DNA of 24,084 bases from JADHLJ01 sp038118725 (GTDB lineage: Bacteria > Pseudomonadota > Alphaproteobacteria > Thalassobaculales > Thalassobaculaceae), in assembly GCA_038118725.1 (NCBI GenBank), contig JAYOIK010000079.1, positions 1 through 24,084 of the forward strand, read 5' to 3'. The notes under the pieces are model-generated. The model ran no database searches and was not told the origin of the DNA. It worked only from the letters and a program-made list of their open reading frames with translations. This document shows positions 16,885 to 24,084 of this stretch, in pieces; the stretch's first letter is position 1; every line of letters begins with the position of its first letter. The position numbers and the translations under genes are program-made.

Positions 16885-18474
16885 CTAGTTGCCGCCCTGG
16901 GCCACCACGTAGCAACCCTTGTCCTGTAACTCCTGGGCTTGAGCGGGAAGCCCCGCCGATTTCGCCACCACCGCCGCCGCCGCCGGGTCCGACTCGCTGG
17001 TGCAGACCCTCAGCAGGGTGTGGTTGATATCGCGCATGTCGATCCGCCAGACCGTCGCCGGGCTCCCGCCGGGCACCGATAACCGCTTAAGGACCTGATA
17101 GCCGAAGATGATATCCATGTTGGTCCAACCCGTGGTCCCGGCGGGCAAACCGGCCTTGGCTTGCGCGGCGGCGCCCGCCTTCGTGTTCGGAAACACCTCG
17201 GATGACGGGGTATTGCCGATATACTGGTTACCGCCGAGAGCATAGGAGCTTGCCTGATCGAGCAGGGTACCGCCATGGCCTACGACCATTTGCAGCGGCA
17301 GATTGCCGTCGAGCGGCCGGTTCCACTGCCACATATGCGAGTGGCCGGCGAAGATCATGCTGGGAGCCGTCTTGCCGGCCTCGGCATTGTCGTTGATCGT
17401 GCCCTGGATGAAGTTCTGGCCCTTGAAAACACCCGCCGGACAGGCCTCGGCGCTGGAGGTGACCGGATACTTCGTGGTCCATTTGTAGACCGGGTGATGC
17501 AAAGTCAGCCCATGGCTGGCCGGATTGGCCATCGCGTCATCGAGCAATGATTTCAAATCGGTGACCCAGGTCGGGCAATAGTCGATCCCGCTCTGGGTCA
17601 GCATCTCGCGTTGACTGGCGGTGTCGAGGACGGCAAGCGTGATCTCGTTGTCCAGGCCCACGGCATAGGAGGGGGTAAGCTCCGAGCACCCGGACTGGTT
17701 CGGCTGGTCCCCGGGCGAGCCGGTCGCCGGCTCTACCGAGAAGAACAGTTTGAAGCCACGCCAGGCGCGGGCGCAGTTTTCATGGTTACCGCGCAATAAC
17801 ACCCAGGGCGCCACAGCCAGCACCGGTCGCGCGGGGTTGAACCAATCGGCTTTCCATGAGGTCCAGGTATCACCGCAAGTTCCCTGGTCGCTCGCCGGGC
17901 AAGGGTCCGCCTCGCGATAGTGATAGTCGCCCATATGGATGATCGCGTCGGGATTCTCCGCCACGATCCGATCCGCGACCTTCTCCAGCGGCCAACCGGC
18001 GCGCGGATCCGTGGGCGTGGCATCGTCGCAGTCCTGGGTGCCCCAGGAACTCACCCGGCAACCGGTATCGCCCACCACGACCACCGTGTTCGCGGTATCC
18101 GGCAGGACCGGCAGGGTGTGCGTCGTGGCGCCGCTATTGTCGGTGATCGTCACATACGCGGCGCTGGAGGCGTGCAGGGTCGCGGTGCAGACGGTGACCT
18201 GAAACTCCCCGTTATCCTGGCTCGGCGTCAGCGCGCGTTCCCGCATGGGCACCGGCGATACGTTCTCGGAAATCGTCGGGCATTTCCCGCCGTCCTCCAG
18301 CACCACCCGGGCGATCCGCTTTTGCACCCCGCCGGAATGATCGGGGTTGTTGTACTGCACCCAGATATAGGGAAACTCGTCGGGGACCTGGGAGGCCGGC
18401 AGGGCCTGGACGGCGGCGGCGAACGCGCCCGCCCCGAGCAGCCCGGCGATGGCCGCCTTGATGAACATTCCCAT
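16885..18474 (-). CDS. Secreted calcineurin-like metallophosphoesterase
   Basis: A 529-residue exported phosphoesterase. The N-terminus MGMFIKAAIAGLLGAGAFAA is a signal peptide, with a likely cut near AVQALPA-SQ, so it acts in the periplasm or outside. A beta-rich N-terminal domain (residues 30-130) precedes the dinuclear-metal core: GDTG with Asp136, MGDYHYR with Asp183, RGNHEN with Asn230-His231, and AGHSHMW with His378 and His380. This is the complete calcineurin/purple-acid-phosphatase motif set. Multiple Cys pairs suggest disulfides. The ATG at 18474 was chosen because AAGGAGG (18486-18492) and the signal peptide support it; the open frame to 18552 is not needed. The true substrate (phosphomonoester, diester or nucleotide) is not evident. 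Confidence 0.9.
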   Translation of the reverse strand: MGMFIKAAIAGLLGAGAFAAAVQALPASQVPDEFPYIWVQYNNPDHSGGVQKRIARVVLEDGGKCPTISENVSPVPMRERALTPSQDNGEFQVTVCTATLHASSAAYVTITDNSGATTHTLPVLPDTANTVVVVGDTGCRVSSWGTQDCDDATPTDPRAGWPLEKVADRIVAENPDAIIHMGDYHYREADPCPASDQGTCGDTWTSWKADWFNPARPVLAVAPWVLLRGNHENCARAWRGFKLFFSVEPATGSPGDQPNQSGCSELTPSYAVGLDNEITLAVLDTASQREMLTQSGIDYCPTWVTDLKSLLDDAMANPASHGLTLHHPVYKWTTKYPVTSSAEACPAGVFKGQNFIQGTINDNAEAGKTAPSMIFAGHSHMWQWNRPLDGNLPLQMVVGHGGTLLDQASSYALGGNQYIGNTPSSEVFPNTKAGAAAQAKAGLPAGTTGWTNMDIIFGYQVLKRLSVPGGSPATVWRIDMRDINHTLLRVCTSESDPAAAAVVAKSAGLPAQAQELQDKGCYVVAQGGN

Positions 18475-18482
18475 TGTGCAAG

Positions 18483-18492
18483 CCCCCTCCTT
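18483..18492 (-). promoter_or_regulatory. Strong Shine-Dalgarno of the phosphoesterase gene
   Basis: AAGGAGGGGG on the minus strand is one of the best ribosome-binding sites in the window, 8-11 bases before ATG 18474. It decides that start over the upstream in-frame codon at 18552. Most other genes here have weak sites. Confidence 0.7.
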
Positions 18493-18637
18493 GATGAAAA
18501 AAAACGGACCTCCCGTCAATAGCCCGCGCGGCGAAAACGTAAGGCTGGTCAAAATCTTCTTCTCGAAGTGTATTGGTTTACGCGCTAGCTGTCAGCTTCC
18601 GCGCTGATTTTTATGCGATAATTTCCGGCGATGAATC

Positions 18638-18658
18638 TAAAATCCGCGCCCGGCGCGG
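18638..18658 (-). terminator. Possible rho-independent terminator after ygiQ
   Basis: On the minus strand the hairpin CCGCGCCGGGCGCGG (18658-18644; 6-bp all-GC stem, 3-base loop) is followed by ATTTTAG. It lies 36 bases after the ygiQ stop and before the phosphoesterase start. The T tract is short, so function is uncertain. Confidence 0.45.
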
Positions 18659-18694
18659 CACACCGTGACAGTCAAAAGACCCGTCAAAGCACTG

Positions 18695-20758
18695 TCAAAC
18701 CCGCCGCCGGCCCTTGCCCGCGTGGGTGGTCACGAAGGTCTGGGTGCCGTGCTTGCGGCCGGTCCGCCTGCCCTCGCCCTTGTTGTCGCCGGTGCCGCGG
18801 GGCTGCCAGGCGGGGATCAGATGCTTTTTGCCGGGGCCGATCAGATCGCTCCGCCCCATGCGTTTGAGGGCCTCGCGCAGGACCGGCCAGTTCTCGGCGT
18901 CGTGATAGCGCAGGAACGCTTTGTGCAGCCGGCGCTGCTTCAGGCCCTTGGCGGTCAGCACCACCTCGCCGTCCTTGCGGCGGACCGGGCGGAGCGGGTT
19001 GCGCTCGCTGTAATACATCGCCGAGGCCAGCGCCATCGGCGAGGGCAGGAAGGTCTGAACCTGGTCGGCGCGGAAGCCGTTCTTCTTGAGCCAGATCGCC
19101 AGGTTCATCATGTCCTCGTCCGAGGTGCCGGGATGCGCGGCGATGAAATAGGGGATCAGATACTGTTTCTTGCCGGCCTGCTTGGTGGCCGCGTCGAACA
19201 TCGCCTTGAAGCGGTCATAGGCGCCGATGCCCGGCTTCATCATCTTTCTGAGCGGCGCCTCCTCGGTATGTTCGGGCGCGATCTTCAGGTACCCGCCAAC
19301 ATGGTGGGTCGCCAGTTCCTTGACATATTCCGGGCTCCTCACCGCCAGGTCGTAGCGCAGGCCCGAGGCGACCAGGATCTTCTTCACCCCCTTGATGTCG
19401 CGGGCCTTGCGATACAGCTCGATCAGCGGCTTGTGGTCGGTGTTGAGGTTCTTGCAGATATCCGGAAAGACGCAGGAGGGCTTGCGGCACACCGCTTCGA
19501 TTTTCGGGTCCTTGCAGGCCATGCGGTACATATTCGCGGTCGGCCCGCCGAGATCCGAGATCACCCCGGTGAAGCCGTCGACCTTGTCGCGGATATCCTC
19601 GATCTCCTTCAAGATCGACTCCTCGGAGCGGCTTTGGATGATCCGGCCCTCATGCTCGGTGATCGAGCAGAACGAACAGCCGCCGAAACAGCCGCGCATG
19701 ACATTGACCGAAAAGCGGATCATCTCCCAGGCCGGGATCCGGGCATCGCCATAGACCGGGTGCGGCGCGCGGGCGTAGGGCAGCGCGAAAACCCCGTCCA
19801 TCTCCGGCGTGGTCAGCGGGATCGGCGGCGCGGTCAGCCAGACATCGCGCGCGCCGTGGCGCTGAACCAACGGGCGGGCATTGCCCGGATTGCTCTCGAT
19901 ATGCAACAGGCGCGAGGCATGGGCATAGGTCTCGGGATCGTCGCGCACGGTCTCGTGGGACGGCAGGCGGATCACGGTCTTCTCGTCGGTGCGCCGGGGC
20001 GAGGCCAGGGTCGCGCTCTCGTCGTCCAGATCAGAGAGGTTAAGCTCGGTCCAATCCTCGGGCACCCCGTCGGTCATGTAGGCGACACCGCGCACGTCGC
20101 GCATCTGGCTCGGCGCCTCGCCCCGCGCGGCGCGGTAGGTGACCTCGACGATCGCCCGCTCGGCATTGCCGTAGAGCAGCAGATCGGCCTTGGAATCCAT
20201 CAGCACCGAGCGCCGCACCTTGTCCGACCAATAGTCGTAATGCGCGATCCGGCGCAGCGAGGCCTCGATCCCGCCGATGACGATGGGCACGTCCCTATAG
20301 GCCTCGCGGCAGCGTTGCGAGTAGACGATCACCGCACGGTCGGGCCGCTTGCCACCCTCGTCATTCGGGGTGTAGCTGTCATTGTGGCGCAGCCGCCGGT
20401 CGGCGGTGTAGCGGTTGACCATGGAATCCATGTTGCCGCCGGTCACCCCGAAATAGAGGTTCGGCTTGCCCAACGCCTTGAACGGCTCCGCCGATTGCCA
20501 ATCCGGCTGGGCGATGATACCGACCCGAAAACCCTGAGCCTCCAGCACCCGTCCGATCACCGCCATGCCGAAGCTCGGATGATCCACATAGGCGTCGCCC
20601 GTCACCAGGATCACGTCGCAGCTATCCCAGCCGAGCAGATCCATCTCCTCGCGGCTCATCGGCAGAAACGGCGCCGGGCCGAGGCGATGGGCCCAGAACT
20701 GGCGATAGGTGAAGATATCCTTCGCCGCGGGCATGGATTGGGTCTGAACCGTGCTCAT
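18695..20758 (-). CDS. ygiQ: YgiQ family radical SAM protein (UPF0313)
   Basis: A 687-residue radical-SAM protein of the YgiQ family, whose reaction is unknown. The N-terminus (to about residue 200) is a B12-binding-like alpha/beta domain: WDSCDVILVTGDAYVDHPSF and FGMAVIGRVLEAQGFRVGII are hallmarks. The radical SAM cluster motif is RGCFGGCSFC with Cys357, Cys361 and Cys364, in NVMRGCFGGCSFCSITEHEG. The C-terminal part contains LKIAPEHTEEAPLRKMMKPG and a DUF3362-like tail (QVQTFLPSPMALASAMYY). A basic tail GRRTGRKHGTQTFVTTHAGK ends the protein. It would use a 4Fe-4S cluster made by a system such as the SUF operon in this window. The long opposite-strand frame 18665-20788 is a shadow of this gene. 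Confidence 0.95.
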   Translation of the reverse strand: MSTVQTQSMPAAKDIFTYRQFWAHRLGPAPFLPMSREEMDLLGWDSCDVILVTGDAYVDHPSFGMAVIGRVLEAQGFRVGIIAQPDWQSAEPFKALGKPNLYFGVTGGNMDSMVNRYTADRRLRHNDSYTPNDEGGKRPDRAVIVYSQRCREAYRDVPIVIGGIEASLRRIAHYDYWSDKVRRSVLMDSKADLLLYGNAERAIVEVTYRAARGEAPSQMRDVRGVAYMTDGVPEDWTELNLSDLDDESATLASPRRTDEKTVIRLPSHETVRDDPETYAHASRLLHIESNPGNARPLVQRHGARDVWLTAPPIPLTTPEMDGVFALPYARAPHPVYGDARIPAWEMIRFSVNVMRGCFGGCSFCSITEHEGRIIQSRSEESILKEIEDIRDKVDGFTGVISDLGGPTANMYRMACKDPKIEAVCRKPSCVFPDICKNLNTDHKPLIELYRKARDIKGVKKILVASGLRYDLAVRSPEYVKELATHHVGGYLKIAPEHTEEAPLRKMMKPGIGAYDRFKAMFDAATKQAGKKQYLIPYFIAAHPGTSDEDMMNLAIWLKKNGFRADQVQTFLPSPMALASAMYYSERNPLRPVRRKDGEVVLTAKGLKQRRLHKAFLRYHDAENWPVLREALKRMGRSDLIGPGKKHLIPAWQPRGTGDNKGEGRRTGRKHGTQTFVTTHAGKGRRRV

Positions 20759-20812
20759 GGCGGGGGTGTAGCAGGTTTCGCGCGCTAGGGGGAGGGAGAC
20801 CGTTCCGGCGAA

Positions 20813-21691
20813 TCACTGATTGAACTTGGCGTTGGAATCAAAGCTCGAAGTCTGAAATTGAGAATTCTTGCCGATGGGATCGAATTCCTTCGTGTCGTAT
20901 TTGAAGATCTGTTGCAGTTTGTCCTGCACGTCCATTGTGCGCTGGATGTAGGAGATCTGCTTGCCGCTCTTGGTTCGGTGCATATCGCGGCGCTGCTGGA
21001 TCTTCCGATTGACGGAGCGGTCACCGGGTAAAAGGTTTCGGGAGCTTTTGTTACGGCGCCTGAAGGCACGAGAGAGATGAAGGATCCGTTGCTTCGACGG
21101 AAGAGAGGAATCAACCGCCTTCTCCATGTTGCCCCGAAACTCCTCGATATCACTGTCGCTTGCGTCGCTGGAAAGGGCCTGGACGTTCAGATCCACCGTC
21201 TTCTTCATGAAATCCTTCTTTTTCTTGCCCGTCAGTTTCTTTGTCTGGTTGGCGTATTCCTTCAGGGACAAGCCGATCTCGCGCGCCGATACGCCGTGGG
21301 CCATGGCGTTATATAGGGAGTCGAGTGACTTGGTGCCGCCGCCCTTGATGTATTCCTTCTGGATCGATGTCTGGTCCTTCACCGGGATGATCGACGACAT
21401 CTTGGAGACGACTTTCTTCTGTACCCCAACGTCGTTCTGATTGCTGGGCCGGCTTTTCTTACCGGTTTTTTGTTCGATCTCCATGGTTTGCGGGTCTTCG
21501 TCGAAAAAGACCTTTTCCTGATGAACCTTGGCGATTTTCGCGGGCGTTTTGGTTGTCTTTGCCTTGGTCTTGCTTTTCGTGGGTAATGTCTTGGCCTTCT
21601 GCGCGGCGGATTTCGTCTTCTGAATAAAAGCCGACTTCGAAATCTTCTTCTTCTGGATCGGCGGCGGCTTGGTTTGCGTCTTAGGCGGCAC
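20813..21691 (-). CDS. Lysine-rich basic protein of unknown function (third gene of collar cassette)
   Basis: A 292-residue protein of unrecognised family. The first 60 residues are a low-complexity tail of Lys, Thr, Pro and Ala (KTKSAAQKAKTLPTKSKTKA is typical), as in histone-H1-like or nucleic-acid-binding tails. A middle part (about 120-190) is helical and contains SLDSLYNAMAHGVSAREIGL. The C-terminal part is rich in Arg and Gln/Asn and ends DSNAKFNQ. No signal peptide or membrane segment is seen. It starts with GTG at 21691, 4 bases after the stop of the preceding broken gene, and the stop is TGA. The codon use is less GC-rich than the housekeeping genes. Nucleic-acid binding, packaging or structural roles are guesses. 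Confidence 0.65.
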   Translation of the reverse strand: MPPKTQTKPPPIQKKKISKSAFIQKTKSAAQKAKTLPTKSKTKAKTTKTPAKIAKVHQEKVFFDEDPQTMEIEQKTGKKSRPSNQNDVGVQKKVVSKMSSIIPVKDQTSIQKEYIKGGGTKSLDSLYNAMAHGVSAREIGLSLKEYANQTKKLTGKKKKDFMKKTVDLNVQALSSDASDSDIEEFRGNMEKAVDSSLPSKQRILHLSRAFRRRNKSSRNLLPGDRSVNRKIQQRRDMHRTKSGKQISYIQRTMDVQDKLQQIFKYDTKEFDPIGKNSQFQTSSFDSNAKFNQ

Positions 21692-21695
21692 AATC

Positions 21696-23355
21696 TCACC
21701 CGATCGCCAGCGTGTGCAGAACGTAGCCGCAGCTATTGGCTTCCGGGTCCTCGGCGCGCACGCGAATGTGCAGGTGGTTGAGGCCCAGCTTTAGATAATC
21801 GAAGAACTCGTAGGAACCGAAATCGGTGTTGCGCAGGATCACCGTGGTCACGTTCTGGCTGCCGTCGGCGATCATCGCGGAATCGACATGCCGCTCAACG
21901 ACCGCGGTATCGTTGATCCGCACCGAGACATGAATGCCGGTCTCGTTCAGTTTCCAGTGACGCATGAACAGGACGAGCTGTTGTTCCGGGTCGAGGGACT
22001 TGAAGTAAACGTGCAATTCGGCGGTCTTCTTCGAGGAAAGATCGGCCGCCAGGCCAACATCCTCGTGCAGTTCCGCGAAGCGTCGCCCCATGACGCAGAG
22101 ATTATTCATCCCGGAATGCACCCGGAACGGTTTGCCGTCAAACGGGCGCACGGTGAAGTGGCTCGGATTGAAGCCGACCACGGCGCCGGCGTCGCCCCCC
22201 CTCGCCGTAAATCGGAACCAATCCCAGCAAGGTGAGGTTGAGGGTCTTGGAGCGATGCGTCGCGGTATCGGGATCGAGATTGAGCGAGGCCAAGAATGTG
22301 GATTTTCCCCCACTCGTCGACGGCACCAACCCGTGCGAGGCGAGATAGACCGACAGATCCGTGTCGAACTTCATCTTATCGCCGAACGCTTCCGGTTCGG
22401 GCGACGTGATGATCCAACGGGCGACGGAGATGAAATCCAGTCCGAACAGCGACAGATCGCTCGGCGGCAGAACGAACGGCTCGTTTTACATGCGATCCAC
22501 CACATAGTCGGGCAGATTGATGTCGCCGGTGGGGTTGGAGCCCTGGGCGTTGAAATAGAAGATGTTCCACGGATATTCCTGGCCCCATGCCCAGGACACG
22601 CCGGTATTTTCCGTATTGATGGACGCGTAGGCGCCCCAGGTCTTCAGACTCATGGAGTCGGCGAGGCCGGATTGCTGATCGTCCTCGGCGGTCTGTCCCG
22701 AGCCCAAGGAGCCGTCCAGATCGGCGCCGATCGACTTGTCATTGCTGGTGGTCTTGCTTCCCCCGAACGGCTTCCAGATATGGGTATGGGAAGTCGAATG
22801 GGTGTTGGTCTGCGAGATCGACGAGCCGAGCGTGTGCTAGATGGAACTGCTCTGTGACGCGCTGTCATTGCCGCTCAAGTTGGAGCTGACGGAGGTATCG
22901 ATGGTGCGCGGGGAATAATCCTGTAGCTGACAGTCATGCCTGTCGAGTTCGGACCAAAAATCGAAGATCCTGTCCGCGTCTTCCTCCAGCTCCTCCGGCT
23001 CGATCGCCACCTCCAATCTCTTGTTCAGAAGATCCTTGATCCTGTCGATGCCATCCTTGACCTCCTGCTCGATCTCGGCGCGTGATTTGAGCTTCTTGGG
23101 CTCGATCACGTTAGTCATCAGGATGGGATAGTTCTCATAGGACGTCGGCTGCTGGTCGTTGTACTGGCCGGCGGTCTCGTTCGCGATGATGATCCGCTGC
23201 CGACAGGTCACCACATAGCGCGCCACCTGTTTGAGATTCCGGACATCATAGATCGTCGAGACCTCGTACTCGGTGATGAGACGTCCGCCGGGAATATTGT
23301 TCGAGCGCAGTTCGACATCGTCGACATGAACGTTCGCGCCGATTGTGCCAGGCAT
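21696..23355 (-). pseudogene. Unknown-family gene with two in-frame stops and one frameshift (second gene of collar cassette)
   Basis: Read from ATG 23355, one frame stays coherent over 172 codons, then TAG (22839-22837), 116 codons, TAA (22488-22486), and about 95 more codons to the C7/G7 run at 22201-22195. There the reading passes to a second frame that runs to TGA at 21696. Removing one G joins GLVPIYGEGG to DAGAVVGFNP. The restored product is about 552 residues. It opens MPGTIGANVHVDDVELRSNN, has a charged helix around residues 90-140, a Ser/Thr/His-rich region (SQTNTHSTSHTHIW), then the aromatic segment WAWGQEYPWNIFYFNAQG, and a C-terminal beta-rich domain (HVYFKSLDPEQQLVLFMRHW). Family not recognised. 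The start has GAGGG upstream and is 9 bases after the collar gene stop. Both stops could derive from Gln codons (CAG, CAA) by one C-to-T change. Confidence 0.7.
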
Positions 23356-23364
23356 GATCCGCCC

Positions 23365-23841
23365 TCACTCGGCTTTGATCAGATAGGTTATGGCGACGTT
23401 GACGGGCCGGGTTTCCTCGCCGGAAATCGTGTCGTTCCCGGCGCCGTTGTATAGGCCGGTGGTTTTCAAGTTGTCGTATCCGATGCCGAGATCGCTATCG
23501 TCGTCAAACTCGGTGACCAAGGAGCTGGAAATCGCAAGTTGATATTCATGCTGGTGCTCGAGAATGTCCTGGTCCTGGGTGGAGCCGACCGCGCGGTTCT
23601 GATCCGGGTCCACGCCCCCGCCGTTGCCCACGCCCCGCAGAAAATAGCCGCGAAGGTCGGGAACATTGAAGTTGGTTGAACTGGAACTGTTTCCGAAATT
23701 CGTCCCGATCACCTGCTGCAATTGGGGATAATTCGAGGTCGGATAGGAGGTTCCATCGCAAAAAAGCCAGCCACTCGGCGGCGAGGTCGGTTCACCCGCC
23801 CATGCGATTATGGTCCCTACCGGAAGATCAGCGTTCGCCAT
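23365..23841 (-). CDS. Phage tail collar domain protein
   Basis: A 158-residue protein with a phage tail collar domain, like the microcystin-dependent/Mdp family and short tail-fibre tips. The signatures are PVGTIIAWAGEPTSPPSGWL with FCDGTSYPTSNYPQLQQVIG, then NFNVPDLRGYFLRGVGNGGG, DPDQNRAVGSTQ, and a final ETRPVNVAITYLIKAE. In such proteins the domain caps a trimeric fibre or contacts a receptor. Here it is a stand-alone short protein without fibre repeats. ATG 23841 follows GGGTGGGTGG, and upstream lies an A+T-rich region. It is the first gene of a three-gene reverse unit; the second is damaged. Phage or tailocin origin is inferred from the domain. No phage structural or integrase gene is visible. 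Confidence 0.88.
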   Translation of the reverse strand: MANADLPVGTIIAWAGEPTSPPSGWLFCDGTSYPTSNYPQLQQVIGTNFGNSSSSTNFNVPDLRGYFLRGVGNGGGVDPDQNRAVGSTQDQDILEHQHEYQLAISSSLVTEFDDDSDLGIGYDNLKTTGLYNGAGNDTISGEETRPVNVAITYLIKAE

Positions 23842-24084
23842 TTACCACCCACCCTTGCGCCAAGCGCTTCTATTTATGCGTTTATATAAAAAATCCAAGG
23901 TTTTTTTATATTTTTGAGTCAATCGAAATTCCATTGCTTAACACCAATTTAGCATAATGCGAAAACTTGCATAGATTAGCGTGCAAATGTATCGTAAATT
24001 AAAATTTTATTTTCCTAAAACTCGATCATCCCTAGAGCCGATTCAATCTAGTCGCGATCATATCCTGCGGCGGCGAAGTAGTTT
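23842..24084. other. A+T-rich upstream region of the collar cassette
   Basis: The sequence is markedly richer in A and T than the rest of the window, with long T/A runs around 23880-23915 and 23995-24015. It probably contains the promoter of the reverse cassette. On the minus strand TTGACT (23922-23917) is a tempting -35, and TATATAAA (23889-23882 area) and TAAATA lie further on, but no pair has normal 16-18 bp spacing, so no promoter is called. No gene is seen. Confidence 0.5.

Noticed and set aside
18665..20788. 707-codon open frame on the plus strand
   Set aside because: It lies opposite ygiQ, has Arg/His/Gly/Ala-rich composition without domains, and the minus-strand product has a clear radical SAM motif; it is a high-GC shadow frame.
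21696..23355. Genome-wide stop-codon reassignment
   Set aside because: TAG ends sufT, the LLM and phosphoesterase genes and TAA ends sufB and sufA at the expected family lengths, so these codons function as stops in this genome; only local suppression could be considered.
23882..23922. TTGACT plus TATATAAA as a promoter for the collar cassette
   Set aside because: Spacing between the two boxes is about 28 bases, too long for a sigma70 promoter; noted only as an A+T-rich region.

Overview
The window looks like chromosomal DNA of a GC-rich alphaproteobacterium, probably Rhodospirillales-like. The reasons are the high GC content, the gene order IscR-type regulator-sufB-sufC-sufD-sufS-sufT-sufA, which is typical of alphaproteobacteria, and a housekeeping ygiQ gene nearby. 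The taxonomic call is inferred from gene content only. No rRNA, tRNA, CRISPR array or transposase gene was recognised.

Layout. 1-628: the tail of an M55 D-aminopeptidase (DppA-like), frameshifted near its visible start. 912-3158: two forward redox genes, a zinc-free MDR quinone oxidoreductase and a YqjM-type old yellow enzyme. 3357-4418: a reverse LLM-class flavin oxidoreductase. 4501-4877: three 104-bp copies of an inverted-repeat element. 5024-11198: the SUF iron-sulfur operon, with a Rrf2/IscR-type regulator followed by SufB, C, D, S, T and A, and ATGA/TGATG overlaps from sufC to sufT. 11222-12937: a reverse helical protein of unknown function. 13610-15876: a membrane-associated unknown (possibly DUF6635) followed by a cytochrome P450. 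15877-18474: a reverse DMT permease and a reverse secreted calcineurin-like phosphoesterase. 18695-20758: reverse ygiQ (radical SAM). 20813-23841: a reverse three-gene cassette starting at the right end with a phage tail-collar protein.

The SUF genes form one machine: SufS takes sulfur from cysteine, SufBCD is the ATP-driven scaffold, SufA carries clusters, SufT helps maturation, and the Rrf2 protein probably senses cluster status and controls the operon. The radical-SAM protein elsewhere in the window is a consumer of Fe-S clusters, but no specific link to this operon is implied.

The least ordinary parts are two. The first is a dispersed family of REP-like inverted repeats (at least seven copies, with some compensatory base changes) in the longer intergenic gaps outside the suf operon. 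The second is the right-end cassette. There an intact collar-domain gene and an intact, extremely lysine-rich gene flank a roughly 552-codon gene of unknown family. That middle gene is interrupted by an in-frame TAG, an in-frame TAA and a +1 shift in a G7 tract, yet it still reads as coherent protein throughout. Pseudogenisation is the simplest reading; recoding is a speculative alternative.
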